Origin: Fennellomyces sp. T-0311 | Taxonomy: Eukaryota; Mucoromycota; Mucoromycetes; Mucorales; Lichtheimiaceae | Assembly: GCA_025266875.1 (NCBI GenBank) | Contig: JALLLT010000044.1 | Coordinates: forward strand, 186,001 to 250,000 | Direction: 5' to 3' | Length of the DNA: 64,000 nt | Shown here: piece by piece, positions 1 to 12,341 of the stretch | How positions within the stretch are numbered: position 1 is the stretch's first letter | How the letters are laid out: the number at the start of each line of letters is the position of its first letter | Program-made: the position numbers and the translations under genes | The notes under the pieces: generated by a model | The model's database searches: none | The model's input: only the letters and a program-made list of their open reading frames with translations | Told to the model about the DNA's origin: nothing

Positions 1-138
1 CAGTATACGGTTGCGAGAGAGTAGAGTTGTTCTTGTGTGGGTTACGTTCGAGACCGTAAATGCATAAAGGATTCACAAAATATGATTGTGGTGTGCAAAA
101 AAGTTTTAATGTCGAAAGTGTTGGGTAATCTAATAGAT
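1..138. other. Leading flank with no recognised gene
   Basis: This is the flank downstream of the first minus-strand F-box gene. The short plus-strand frame that starts here overlaps the 3' end of that gene and has no recognisable domain. Confidence 0.4.
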
Positions 139-2059
139 TTAAACTACAACAAGTCGACCTCCGCGTTCTTGAAGGATTCGCCGTACAGCTGTTTCCTCGC
201 AGTGTCCCAACACTTCCTCGCCGACCCTGTACGCATCCTTACGGAGATGGAGCCTTTGCAAAGAACCGAGTTTTTGAACCACTGGTAGTACGCTTGAGCG
301 ATCCAGGTCGGCTTCCAAGTATATAAGCCCTGATCCTCCTTTCGTGGCAAAGTAGAGCATGCCTTCTTTGGTAAATCTATGCTCACCCGCAACTCTGATG
401 TGCCGGATTTTAGGGCAGCTTTTGGCAATGGATCTCAGCACCTTGTCATCCACTTCAAGTATGCCAGCCGTATCGGGAGCATCGTACCTGGAAAAAGAGG
501 CAAGTGTGTTGAATGTATTGTTGATGTCTATTGCTTCTAGAGCGGGAGATGAAGCAAAAAGAGCTGCCAAGGCCTTTGTAATTGGTTGCTGTCTGTTTTC
601 CGAAGAGGCATCGTCTTCGGTTGATAATCGTATCTCTCGTAAACGTGGGGTGCCATAAGAAGCAAGCTTGTTGAGTGAACTTGCGGTAATTGTTGTACCG
701 TTGTAATGTAGATATAAAAGTTCCAGCGTCTTGTATGTCCTTTTAAATATCGACATGAGGTCTTGATATCCCAGTTTGACCGCCCCTCCGCCAAGTACGA
801 GCCTACAGAGTCCCTTTGTTCGAGAGCTTGGTCGGCTAAAACACGGGCTGGTAACTGACGAGTCATATTCTCTTTCGGTGATTGTACTTGTTACTGTTTG
901 TGGCATTTCCGCTTTGTCGTTTACAATGATATTTTTGATGTTAGGGCAGTGCTTAAGTGCCTCCGTTATACAGTATCCATGATGAGCAGAGCCCCCAGAA
1001 TCCATAAATAAGTGTATCAGATTGGGGCACTGACGGATAACACCGCATAGCTGATTCGTATCAACTTGAAATAGGCAGAGATTGGGAGGGTATTCGAATG
1101 CTAGTTTGAGATATGTGACTGAATACGTATTCATGGATGATGAAGTAATTTGGCTTTTGGATGGTCGAGACACGTAGTTGTGACTCCGAGGTATTCTTGT
1201 ACTTCGTGAAAACGATACGTAGGTAGCGGCTGTGCATGATGTTAATATCGGTCCAACCACACTATCCGGATGAATATCGCAATCGATAAATCGAATGTGC
1301 TTGAGTGAAGGTTGCATTGATTCGAGCACCTGCCCCAGTAATACCGCGTTCGGCTCTGAGATGATGAAGTCGCAAAATGCTGAATGTAAAAAGAGTGTTA
1401 TATCACTGTACACTTTAATGTTTAAATAACTTACATAATTTTTGTATATGTCGATTATTTGAGTGTAATAGGAATGTAAAGAAATTATACATTGGTACAG
1501 CACTCATGGGACCACGTAGATCAAGTTCTTGTGCCTGGTGACGCATCAAAGATATCCAGGTCGATCTTGAAACTTGTGGTGCTTCCTTTGAAAGAATTCT
1601 CCAAAAATCAGGCCAGTTCAATAGGAAGTCGCACCATTCTTGACAAACGTTGACGCACTGCAAAAGAGTCTTGTAGTCCAGAAATCCAAAGATTCGGCAT
1701 ATTATATCATATGGAAGTCGCTGATAAAATCCGCAGCGGTGCTTGACAAGCATGGCTGATAGAGCTCGTTCTTCGCATAGCAACTGATTATACTGACCGT
1801 CCATCGAAGAAACCAGTTGTAGACCTTGTCTGTAGACATCCAAGGCTTCTTGGATATTATTTTGGTTTTTATAAAGGACACCGGATGCAAGGTACCCGAT
1901 AGCTGATCTCGGTGACTTGCGGATGAAAATCTGAGCGGCCCGTTGTGCATTTTTTTCTTGCTCTGCTTTAGTGTTGGTTATACATGGCTCACTCATGGCG
2001 CCTTCCCGCGTTGAAAATACTGATAGGATTGTACTGTATGTTTGCGTGAGTGGACCCAT
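139..2059 (-). CDS. TPR-like/F-box/LRR protein, paralogue 1
   Basis: Exon 1 is 2059-1435, the intron is 1434-1380 (GTAAGT...CAG, 55 nt) and exon 2 is 1379-139, giving 621 residues. The start was chosen because all five paralogues begin with a short M-x-x-x-x-x-x-Y motif; a longer upstream frame is not conserved. Residues about 41-86 resemble one TPR hairpin (GYLASGVLYKNQ, then EALDVYRQGLQLV). Residues about 114-158 are an F-box (LPYDIICRIFGFL...VCQEWCDFLLNWPDFW). The rest is leucine-rich repeats, including LIHLFMDSGG and LELLYLHYNG, which recur in the paralogues. TPR, F-box and LRR in this order is the arrangement of yeast Dia2 and fission yeast Pof3, which are SCF ubiquitin-ligase receptors; a receptor role here is inferred. 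It is the last gene of a five-gene minus-strand array. Confidence 0.85.
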
Positions 2060-2508
2060 AATTTCCTTTTGCCAAGAAGAAGAAAAGTAAACAAAAAAGG
2101 TCGACATGAAATCAATGATGAGGATATATTATGCTTAAACATGTCTGTGCACGTGATACCGCAAATAGGAAGCAAAAAGTTTTTTGGGCTAATTATAGAA
2201 GTAACCCTGATCAAGAACGGGATTACCCCCCCAATGGAACCCAGCCCAGGCAAATCATTTGAAAGAGCGTGTTCAACTCATACAGGGTTATGAGGTTTCT
2301 TTTTCCTACCGTATTAACCCAAGGATAACAAAGATCCAGTTAGCTTAAAGTATATCTGCTTGTAACTTGAAAAAACTATCAAATAAATTATATTTCACGT
2401 TCGTATAGTCGAATATGTTATACAGTAGTAAAAGAGAAGCGAAGTAGAATGTGAGATCATTGCTCGACAACACTTAATAAACACATGTGATGCGTCATGG
2501 ATATCGGA
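2060..2508. other. Intergenic spacer, F-box array
   Basis: This spacer holds the upstream region of paralogue 1 and the 3' flank of paralogue 2. I see no further gene. Short overlapping frames on both strands lack domain features. Confidence 0.5.
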
Positions 2509-4376
2509 TCAAGTCCAAATCACTGCTGCACCGCGCCACCGAAGAATATCCTCAACAGTCTTCTTGTCATGATCTAGTATTATGTCTCTGTGCACCAATG
2601 AGTCCCGCCGAATATATAATGTCTCCAACACAACAAGTGCTTTCACCAGCGGTAATATAATGCTTCTATCCGTGTCTATCTCCAAGTATGTGAGCTTGTT
2701 GCCACTTGCTTTAGCGAAATCGAGTATAGAGCGGTTGGTATGGCAACGCCGTCCAGTGACTTTTAAGTAACGTAACCGAGAGCAATGCTTTGCAATGGAT
2801 TTTAGTACTTGATCGTCCACATCAAGGCGACCATAGTACGGATTGAAGCCAGTACTAAACGTATCTTCGATAGTGATCGCTTCCAAGGCTGGACAATGAC
2901 AGAAGAGGGCATCTAATGCTGCGGTCATGGGAGGTTGGTTGTCACATGCATCCGCACCAGACTCAGTTGATAAGCGTATTTCGCGTAAACATGGTGTCCC
3001 CAAACGAGCAAGGTGATAAAAAAGAATAGAATTAATTTCGCCAAAGCCGCCGCCGTAATGTAAGTATAAAAGTTCGAGAGTATTGTGTGCCGCCTTGAGA
3101 GCAAAAGCAATATCGTCATTTTCAATTTTGAGTCTCCCACCGCAAAGTATTAAGCTCTGTATCTTTTGGGTAGTTGACAGACCGTGTTGATCGGAATCCA
3201 CGGCGGTAAATTTGTCGTCATTGGTACCTGTGACCGTGGTGGGAATCTCGGCTTTGTCACTCACTGCCAGCGTTTTGAGTCTAGGGCAGTACCGGATTGC
3301 CTGATTAATACATTGACCGTGATAGACGCTGCCTCCAGAATCCAAAAGTAAGTGAACCAAGTTTGGGCATTGACGAAGAACAGCAGATAAGCGATCGGTC
3401 TCCATATATGGGCTGTCTCGATCGAAAGTACTCTTCTCGACACACAGCTTCAAGTATGTAAGGGACGTGAAAGGTTTACATAAAATAACGAAATGATACC
3501 ACCGTGGTTTCTGTATATTATAGACCTTGGGAGTCACAACACTTCGAGAGAATGATACATGTGGTATGCTTGAGCAGGACTCCAAGATGGGCTTGACAAT
3601 TTTTCGGATTGGAATTTCGCAATCGAGGAATTCCACCTGCTGCACCATTGAACCGGCTGATTGTAATACATTTGAAAGCATTACTGTATCCGCATCCGTC
3701 AATACCATATATTTAAATGCTTCAGAGTGAAAAACGGCGATACATCAGATATATTGTATAGCACTTTGCCAAATAAAGACTTACATAACTTCCCTAGAAT
3801 ACGGCAGCATGAGCACGTGAGGAACCGCACTGTATTACATACTACAGTGATATCTGGTCCGTTTAAAATGAATTCCTGAGGCTTGTTACGCCGTAGAGAG
3901 TAGACGGCGGACTGTTTAATTTCTGGTAGATGATCCGAAAGCAGTTTCCAGAACATAGGCCATTGGATCATAAAATCGCGCCATGATACGTTGACACAAG
4001 CCGCTTGCAAAAGATCTTTTATATCTAGGTTCCTAAAGATATGGGACCATATATCATATGGGAGCAGATATCGAAATCGCAGGGTATGCCGATTCGGTAG
4101 ATTTAACATAGCATATGTTTGTATTTCTAGCTCCGCGCGCCGATCATCGTTTGAAGCTACAACCCGCAGCCCATGCTTGTATACACTCAATGCATCTTGG
4201 AAATTGGCTTGTTGCTTGAAGAATGCACCCAATTCCAGATAACTCTGCGCGGATGCATTTGACGGATGAATCATGTCCTCTGCAATCTGTCTCGTCACAT
4301 CGGCAACATTGAGAATAGCAGCTGGAGGGAGGGATAATGAAAGGATGGCACCATATCGTTGGGCGACTAAAGCCAT
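2509..4376 (-). CDS. TPR-like/F-box/LRR protein, paralogue 2
   Basis: Exon 1 is 4376-3785, the intron is 3784-3720 (65 nt) and exon 2 is 3719-2509, giving 600 residues. The splice phase (one base of the codon left in exon 1) matches the other four copies exactly, and exon 2 then reads S-F-K as in its neighbours. A TPR-like hairpin lies at about residues 43-76 (SYLELGAFFKQQANF...ALSVYKHGL). The F-box is at about 105-148 (LLPYDIWSHIFRNLDI...FMIQWPMFWKLL). LRRs follow, with shared landmarks LVHLLLDSGG and LELLYLHYGG. An SCF substrate-receptor role is inferred from family architecture. The first F-box helix (IWSHIF) has drifted from the LC-x-IF form of the other copies, so its partner binding may differ. 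Confidence 0.85.
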
Positions 4377-5314
4377 AGTTTAAAGTAAAAATAGTTTGAA
4401 TAAGAGGAAAAAATATAGAACTCGGCCAAGGTTCCTTTTTTTTAGTGATTAAATAGATTTTTGGTGCTTTGACCGTAGGCAAAGCGACACGTGGTTTGTA
4501 CGACGTTATCTTTAAAAGATAAAGGCGCAGTGCTGTTGACACAAAAATGAATTTGATTCGACCATCGTGGTTCCCTGAGAGTGGATTATTGCTACCACAG
4601 CTGTTTCTTCTTCTTTAGTACCGCCATAAAAGCACCTGTCATACTAATCTAAAGAGTATGCTTTTAGAATACTTGGGTACCGTCTGCATTAAATAGATTT
4701 TGCACTTCAGCAAATATAACGTGTGAGGAACTGTCGTGCAAGTTTGCGAGAAAGAGGTTTTTGCTCTTTTTCAAAGATTCCATAAGGTTCCGAGATGCTT
4801 TTTCCAACCACCTCTTCAATTTGGCCAAATTCTTTTTGGCTTTCAAATACATACTGCTTTCAGGGTCAAAATATTACCTTGAGGCTATCCATAAATGCCT
4901 TCGAGGTATTCATACATTTGTGTCAGCCACGATCCATCGCAATCAAGACGTTTATCGTCTGTAAAAATAGCACTACTACGCGATTAAATGTTAATCCGGA
5001 AAATGGGATGAATGTAGGATGACGCATTCTTAATGAAGTATGCAAATGGAAGGAGGCAGCTTCAACAGCCGCGTATTTGTAGACTCATCTGATGATTATG
5101 CATTAGAAGCGATAGCTTCAAAAGTAATATGACATAACTCTTATTGAATCGTGGAACTACAGCATATTTCCAGTGTAAAGCATATATGCATGAATTGCTA
5201 GGCTTTTGTCACAAAACCATCATGATTAAACGGAAAATCGTCATTCAAGGGTATGTACAATTTAATACAACAAATTTTGAAGAGCAGTACCTGTATTGGG
5301 AAATATCTAAGCCA
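4377..5314. other. Long intergenic spacer with one unassigned basic frame
   Basis: This is the longest gap in the first F-box array. On the minus strand, 4664-4852 encodes a 62-residue lysine- and leucine-rich helical stretch (KKNLAKLKRWLEKASRNL). It can be extended a few codons upstream to a stop. I do not recognise it, and it has no paralogue between the other array genes. It may be an exon or relic of an unrelated gene, or chance. Nothing else stands out. Confidence 0.25.
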
Positions 5315-7131
5315 TTATGGAAGTAACGAGCCACCGCGATCTTCAAGAATGCGCTTGGCAGATTCTCTATCAGCTGAAGAAATCGATGGGTTATAGCTAT
5401 ACAGATCTTTCTGGGTACGGAGATCACGTAAGCGGCCCAATTTTTGCACAACTTCCAGGATATTTTTTGGTTCAATGTCCATTTCCAAGAAAATGAGGTT
5501 AGATCCTCCTGTGGTTGCAAAGTTCAATATTCCTTCATCCGTATGGTGGCGCCTGGCAATGACGCGCATATACTGGAGCTTCGGGCAATTGGTGGCAACG
5601 ACACTAAGCACCTGGTCATCGACATAAATATGACCGTCAGAGGGATTATATCCTGTACTGAATGTATCGATAAGTGTGATTGCTTCCAGCGCCAAACATC
5701 GAGAGAATAAAGTAGCAAGCGCTGCTGTAATTGAAATATTCTTGTCGTTCTTGACTGCACCACCTTCAGTTGACAAGTGGATTTCGCGCAGCCGCAATCC
5801 ATCAAATTTATAAAGTTCGTTCGGACCAATCAAACCGTTTCCGAAATGCGCATATAAAAATTCCACAGATCCAGATGCTCTCTTGAGGATAGCATCGATA
5901 TCTCTAGGCTGGCATTTGATGTAGTCGCCGCTGAGTACCAGTCGTCGTAACCGTCCCGTATTTCGTGTAGTCGTGATATTTAGCGCGCGACCACTTAATG
6001 GGCTCTGGGGCATTTCTGCCCGATCATGTACGACCAGAGTTTCAAGTCGAGGGCAGTATTTTAAAGCTTGACGGATACAGTGACCATGATGGACGGTACC
6101 TCTGGCATCCAGAAACAAATGCACCAAATTCGGACAGCGACGAAGGAGCCCGGATAGGCGGCCTGTGGGGACGGGTTCACGATCAAAAAAGGAATATTCA
6201 AAACATAGTTTCAAGTACGTCAGTTCCGAGTAATGGAGGTTCGGAATGACCATCTGTCGTCTGCTAGGTTCGGGTACCTCTAGGGTCCTCCGCGCTGGAC
6301 GTATTTGAGAAAACGACACCTGCGACACTTTTGAGCAAGATTCTAAAATGAGCCGAAACACTTGAAGTTTAGGAATTGAGCAATCTACAAACTCTACTCG
6401 CTTTGTTGATCGTATTGCTCCAGCAAGAAGGCCGATGTCCTCATTCGCAAATGTTATATCTTTGAAAGCTTTTTCAAAAGATAAATCAGTGCTATACTAC
6501 GATATATTTAGAAAGACTTACACAGCTTTTCTGTCAGTTGGTTACCCAACAATGACAAAACTTTAAGTGTATCACGCACCAGCCCATCGTTCATGCTACT
6601 GTCCAGCACCAACTCGGGGGTTTGTCCGCGTATCAATGAGGTTATCAATGATCTTTTCATCCCGGGCATTTCAACCGAGAGACGTCTCCAGAATCTAGGC
6701 CAGTCCAACACCATGTTACACCATGCTTGGGAAACGCTAGCACATTGCAAAAGGTCTCCGATGTCAAGGTTCTCGAACACCAAGCAGAGGACGTCATACG
6801 GAAGAAGCCGCTGAAATTTTTGGTTACGTTCGGCGCGCAAAGCTAAAATATAGTGCTGCTGTCGCTCTAATTGAGAATACCGCGCGTCACTTGGTCGAAC
6901 TCGGCATAGTCCTTGATTGTAAACACTCAATGCGGCGTCGTAGTTGTTTTGTTGCATGTGAAGGCTCCCTAAAACGAGGTACCCTTCGGCTGTAGTAGGC
7001 GACTGGCGAATAATCTTTTCGGCTGCCATCCGGGATCTGTTATCTTTGGCAACCGACAGACGTGAGTCAATAATTTCGCGGAACGCGAGTGCCGAGATGA
7101 TGGTGGTATATGCTCGTTTAAACAAAACCAT
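5315..7131 (-). CDS. TPR-like/F-box/LRR protein, paralogue 3
   Basis: Exon 1 is 7131-6522, the intron is 6521-6469 (53 nt) and exon 2 is 6468-5315, giving 587 residues, the shortest of the five. The start is the Met of MVLFKRAY, aligned with the paralogue starts. An upstream in-frame ATG at 7233 adds a hydrophobic leader that no sister gene has, so I did not use it. The TPR-like hairpin is at about residues 47-80 (GYLVLGSLHMQQNNY, ALSVYNQGL). The F-box is at about 109-152 (LLPYDVLCLVFENLDIG...WPRFWRRL). The LRR domain begins after S-F-K-D and contains LVHLFLDARG and VEFLYAHFGNG. Its gaps relative to the sisters fall in the loops between LRRs, as expected for a receptor domain under divergence. 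Confidence 0.85.
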
Positions 7132-7473
7132 ATGTTTTGAGTAGTGGTTTAAAAGGACAAGCAGAAAGAAATTACAAATACTACCTATTTTGTTTATGAT
7201 GAGTTTTGGCGGCGCGCGAGAGAAAGTTTCCATATGACCGTTGCTAGTGCGATCAACAAAAATCAGTTGTTACACAAGTGGCCGGTCATCAACAACCGTC
7301 TCATTTCATTACTTTTCATGGAAGCAGATCTTGCAAAGATAAATCGTGCATGCTTATATATAGTATATTTTTGTTTGTTTATCTATTGGTAATGCATGAG
7401 CTATTTATATAGTATTAAGAGAGGATAATAAATTCCATTCTATGGAGGCTTCAAAATAGAGTTGACAAAAAAG
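7132..7473. other. Intergenic spacer, F-box array
   Basis: AT-rich spacer between paralogues 3 and 4, with a TATATATAGTATAT stretch near 7356-7369. No gene was recognised. Confidence 0.4.
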
Positions 7474-9344
7474 TTACACCAATATCAATGTACCTCCACG
7501 TTCTTGAAGAATACATTGGGCAGTGATACGGTGATTTCCAGGCATCGCTGAATCACCGATGTCCAAATCGTTACGAACGTAAAGGGTTTTCAATGAGGAG
7601 AGCTTTTTTACAACATCCAAGACGCCATCATGCTCCATGTCAATCTCCAAATAGCTGAGATGTGACCCCGGTACGGCCAAACGGAGCACGCTGTCGGCAG
7701 GGTGACGAAATTGTCCAACAATTTTTAAATAGCGAAGAAGAGGGCAATTTTCTGCTGCTGCCCGAAGCACATCGTCGCTGGTAAACAGAAAGCTGCCCGT
7801 AGGATGATACATATCACCTTGACTATACGTATCAATTATTTGAATCGCCTCCAATGTCGGACAATGAGAGAGCAGAGAAGCTAATGCTTTTGTAGTGCTT
7901 GCTGGGTCCCCGCCATCTCTAAATGATGTAGCCTCGGTCGACAGTCGCAATTCGCGCAAACGTGGTGCACCATGGGAAGCAAGCTTATTAAGCGCATGGG
8001 GCCCAACGGGACCGCCGCCAGTGTAGTGCAGATACAAGAGCTCCAGAGACTTGTGAGTTTTCTTGAAAATCGAAGCGATAGCATTGTGATCTAGTTTGAT
8101 ATTTCCGCCGCTAAGTACAAGCCTGCGAACGCCCTTTGCAGGTTCTTGACAATCTATCGAGTTTGAGGCAGTGTAATGTGCTGCAGGTTCGATTTCACTG
8201 ATCTCGCTTATAATAGTCGATGGCATTTCCGCCTTATCGCTGATAACTGCACTTTCTAGCCGAGGACAGTGCTTCAACGCCTGAATAAGACAGTGTCCTT
8301 GAGGTATGGAGCCACCAGAATCGAGAAACAAATGTACCAGGTTTGGACATTGGCAGAGAATCCCAGAGAGTCGCCCCTTTTGAACATCATCGGCTGATGC
8401 ATAGTTCTTGTACTGAAATGACAATTTGAGGTATACAAGCGATGAAAACTCGACGCTCGGCATAATGATCTGGCTTTTCTTTGGTGGTGATACTTGGTAA
8501 TCCTTGGGTGCATATTTGCTTAATGAAAATGAGACGTGCGCAAAATTCGTACAAGCTCCTAGTATGGGATCGATCACTTTATTGCCCGGAAAATGACAAT
8601 CGACAAAATCAACTTGTTTTGCTGATGGGTTCGTTGACCGTAATGCTTTTGCCAGAAAGTCCGCATCTTCATGTCTAAACTCCTGGTTACTGAAGTCTTT
8701 GAATACAAAAGTTTAACTTTAATGGATCAACGGAACCCCAAGTAGTAGCACTTACATAATTTTCGGATAAAGTGACTCTCTGAGTATAACAAGAGGGTAA
8801 GTAGTACATGCATGTGTTCATGAGACAACTGTCCTTCAAGGCGGAATTCGTGAGCTTGGCGTCGTAACAGCGGCTCCAGCATTGATCTTTTCACATGCGG
8901 TATTTCAATAGTGAGTTTCCGCCAAAACTCAGGCCATTCCAACATAAAGCTACACCACGCTTGACATACGTTCGTGCATCGCCAAAGGTCCATAAAGCCA
9001 AGGGTATCAAATATCAGGCACAATATGTCATAAGGTAAAAGTTTGTGAAGCTCGTAAAATCCGTGACGGTGCTGGTCGAGTGTGGCAGGTGTGTTTTGTG
9101 TTTGCATTTGTTGCCGAGCATTTTGAGGAGGAAGTCGGAGCTGATTCTGCTGATTATGTTCTCTGGAAACAAAAAGACCTTTTGTTGAAGCTGAAGAACT
9201 ATGGATCAGTATATGTGTCTTTTCTGTTTTTGTATTGAGCACAGAGCTGCTGCTTTGCTTGGGTGACGTTGTCCATTTCCCAGTAGTTTCTTTCGCTGAA
9301 AAAGCCGACTTTATGGAGCTGTATGCTTTTGCGAATATTACCAT
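7474..9344 (-). CDS. F-box/LRR protein, paralogue 4, TPR region replaced
   Basis: Exon 1 is 9344-8756, the intron is 8755-8697 (59 nt) and exon 2 is 8696-7474, giving 603 residues. It belongs to the same tandem family by start motif (MVIFAKAYSSI), F-box at about residues 102-145 (LLPYDILCLIFDTLGF...WPEFWRKL), intron position and LRR landmarks (LVHLFLDSGG, LELLYLHYTGG). It differs from its four sisters in residues about 20-98. The TPR-like hairpin is absent, and the stretch is rich in Ser, Thr and Gln with no periodic helix pattern. If the TPR binds a partner, as it does in Dia2, this copy should have lost that contact while keeping F-box and LRRs. A sequence-level frame slip in exon 1 is an alternative explanation, although the frame stays open throughout. 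Confidence 0.83.
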
Positions 9345-9795
9345 GGTCTATTTAAATTGAGAAAGAAAAGTATAGTAACCACGGAATCGCTTGTACCATA
9401 TATAAATTACCGTGTGTAGCACGAAAGCATAACACCAGTTCCTGCATATAGAAATTTCAGGTATTCGCGTAACGTCAGGGCTGCCCCACAAAGTGACTGC
9501 ACCGATCGCTTCGTTTCAGTTGCTTTTCCTAGTGTTTTGAGACATATTGTTAATGACTTCATACAGACGCGTGCTCGTCTATTGATAGGTGTACCATCCA
9601 AAACTCTTTGGAGTTCATGGAAGTGCTTATTGCATGTATTACAAACGTTTTAGCAAAGAATGACCAGTAACCTCATTGAGATATATTACGTAATTAAGAA
9701 GTGATCGCGTTGATGAAGCACGCAGGATATTTTTATACAAATACATTATGGAGATAGTCCTTTTTAATATTGATAACTTAACTTTTGGAAAAAGT
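9345..9795. other. Intergenic spacer, F-box array
   Basis: This spacer contains the upstream region of paralogue 4. A 64-residue minus-strand frame at 9407-9601 has no recognisable domain and is probably chance. Confidence 0.4.
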
Positions 9796-11698
9796 TTAAC
9801 TACCCAAAACAAGAGTACCTCCGCGCTCATGAAGGATCTGTTCCACCTCTGTTCTTTCTTGCTGATTCATCGTCGCTCGATAAGAGTATGAGTCAGCACG
9901 ACAATGTAGCGTTTGGAGCGCTTTAAGTGCATCCACCACCTTTCGTATAATATCTCTGTCAAGGTCGATTTCCAGGTAGGTAAGTCTTGATCCTCCGGTA
10001 TTGACAAAATCTAGCATCCCGTTGCTAGTATGAGCTGATCGGCCAGTAACTTTGATATATCGGATGTACGGACAGTTTTCAGCAATAGCCTTTAGAACCT
10101 CGTTATCAACCTTGAGATACGCATATCCTGAAGAGCCTCTTGAGCTGAATGTGTCGTTGATTTCGAGTACTTCCAAAGCTGGGCACCAGCTGAAGAGAGC
10201 AGCCAATGCTTTTGCAATAGGCGGTTGATTACTACTTGACCCACAGCCGTTTTCGGTTGACATTCGAATTTCGCGTAGACGCGGTGCACCATGGTATGCC
10301 AGTCTGTAGAATGAGCTGGTGTTAACCTGAGAACCGTCGTAGTGCAAGTATAAAAGTTCAATTGTCTTGTAAACTCGTTTAAAAATGGAACTGAGGGAGC
10401 CCTTTTCCAGTTTGATACTTCCCCCAGTAAGGACAAGCCTACGGAGACCAGGAGTTATTGATGGCCGACTGGATGAGGATGATGGACCATCTGAAATTGG
10501 TGCTTGGTACTCGTTTTCGTCGATCGCACTCATTATCGTTTCCGGCATATTCGCACAGTCGCTCACCACGATATTTTGAATCAGAGGGCAGTACTTGAGC
10601 GCCTGTAAGAGGATATGGCCTTGATGGATCCCACCGCCAGAATCCATGAATAGATGGATCAAATTCGGAGATCGACGAATAATGCCGGTAAGATATCCAG
10701 TTTGTTCTTGCATCAAAGATGTGCTGCAGAGCCCTCTTCCAGAGAACTTCAATTTGAGGTACGTAAGAGAAGAGAATTCGACCTGTGGAAGAATGATTTG
10801 AGACCTTTTTGGTGGAGGGATGCTGTACTCTCGAGGAGATATGCTGTCTTGCGAAAACGATACGTATTCCATACTCGAGCATGCAGACAATACTGGATCG
10901 ATTACTTTTTCGGCGGGCAGGGTACAGTTCGAGAACTCTACGCGCTTGACAGGTGGACTCGTCGATTTTAGTGCTCCAGCCAGCAGTTTTATATCTTGAT
11001 TGTTTAATGTTAAGTTGTTGAATGCTTTATAGAAGATTAGCATTCGACAATCATCCACGTATATGTTAGGCCAACTTACATAAATTCTGCATGAAATGAT
11101 TATCCGAATATGCCAAAAACATGAGAACATCATGTACCAAACCGGCATCCATTGGTCCATCCAAACGAAACTCCTGAGCTTGTCGACGTAGCAAAGGATC
11201 CAAAGTTGACCGCTGCACTTGCGGCATTTCCACAGAGAGTTTCTGCCAAAACTCGGGCCAATCGATCATAAAGTTACACCATGCTTGACACACACCAGTA
11301 CATCGCAAAAGATCTCGGAATTCCAGCATACCAAATATTACGCACAATACGTCGTAAGGTAGAAGTTGGTGGAATCCACGGTTGCGCTCGTTGAGTGTGG
11401 CTGACACAGCTTGCTTTTCCTTTTGTAGCTCAGCATGCTGAGCATCGTTTGGTGGAACGAATCGTAATCCTTGCTTATAAACGTCCAATGCTGCTATAAG
11501 TTTGTTTTGACTTTTGTAAAGCTCTCCAGACGCAAGGTATCCTTTGGCAGAAGTAGGCGATTCGCGAATAAGCTTTTCAGCTGCCAGTTGGGCTTTGTCT
11601 TTGGGAGGTTCGTCTTGCTTCGACACGCTTTTGCTCCCTTGATTGGAAGACGTGAATGCTGAAAAAAGGGAGCTGTATGCTTGCTTAAATTGAACCAT
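9796..11698 (-). CDS. TPR-like/F-box/LRR protein, paralogue 5
   Basis: Exon 1 is 11698-11080, the intron is 11079-11025 (55 nt) and exon 2 is 11024-9796, giving 615 residues. This is the clearest family member. The TPR-like hairpin is at about residues 53-87 (GYLASGELYKSQNKL, ALDVYKQGLRFVPP). The F-box is at about 112-155 (LLPYDVLCVIFGMLEFRDLL...WPEFWQKL). About 14 leucine-rich repeats follow, with LIHLFMDSGGG and IELLYLHYDG. It is the first gene transcribed in the array and lies 525 bp from the end of a CACTA transposon. The role as an SCF receptor is inferred from domain order, not from any substrate evidence in the sequence. Confidence 0.87.
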
Positions 11699-12223
11699 TG
11701 TTTCTTTTTTTTTTGGAGGGCGGAGAAACACAGATGGAGAAAAGGAAATGTATGATCTTTTTATACAAGCAAACTAGTATTGGTAGTACGAAATTTGTTC
11801 ACATGACGACTTGTTGCCTTGATGATTCGGATCCTGTAGCACCGCCGCGCCGGTAAATCCTTTGGCTACGCATTCTTCTTTATATGTGCTTAGCCATAGT
11901 ACAATACCAGAAAGAGTAACTTATAGCCGATACAAAAGTTTGCGTAGGCATCAAAAATCAAAGAAGGAATATTTCTTCTTTTTCAACAACCACTGCGCGC
12001 TACTCGATTTATGGCTTTTGATGGCATTTACTTATATTTCACCTGTCTGTCCACATGAAGCGACTTATTTTAGTGGTGCATTTCCCGCTATTAAAAGTTA
12101 ACGCTGAAGAAGAATATACTTTACTTTGCTCATTTCGATAAAACTAGGCAAGAACGGTCTGCTTTATAATAAGTGTATCATGCAGAACGATTGGCAGATA
12201 CAGTACCTCCCGTTTTTCGATAA
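11699..12223. other. Spacer between F-box array and CACTA element
   Basis: It contains the upstream region of paralogue 5 (a T-rich tract just before its ATG) and ends with the TAA target duplication of the CACTA element at 12221-12223. No gene was recognised. Confidence 0.45.
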
Positions 12224-12341
12224 CACTATGGGAAAGAAAGAGCATGACTTATTGTAAATTTTTGTGAATCCTCTCCAAATGAATTCTCGTGAAAATGAAA
12301 CTTTCAAGAAAATTCACGAAACTTTTTCAAGTGTTTTCACG
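12224..12341. repeat. CACTA left terminal and subterminal repeats
   Basis: The terminal repeat is 12224-12235. Subterminal hexamers are CGTGAA at 12288 and TTCACG at 12313 and 12336, set in A/T-rich spacers. The mixed orientation and short spacing resemble TnpA-type binding arrays. Confidence 0.6.

Noticed and set aside
37..288. Plus-strand 83-residue frame at the window start
   Set aside because: It overlaps the 3' end of a well-supported minus-strand F-box/LRR gene and has no domain.
7132..7233. Upstream start giving a hydrophobic leader on F-box paralogue 3
   Set aside because: No sister gene has such a leader, and the conserved M-x-x-x-x-x-x-Y start is available at 7131.
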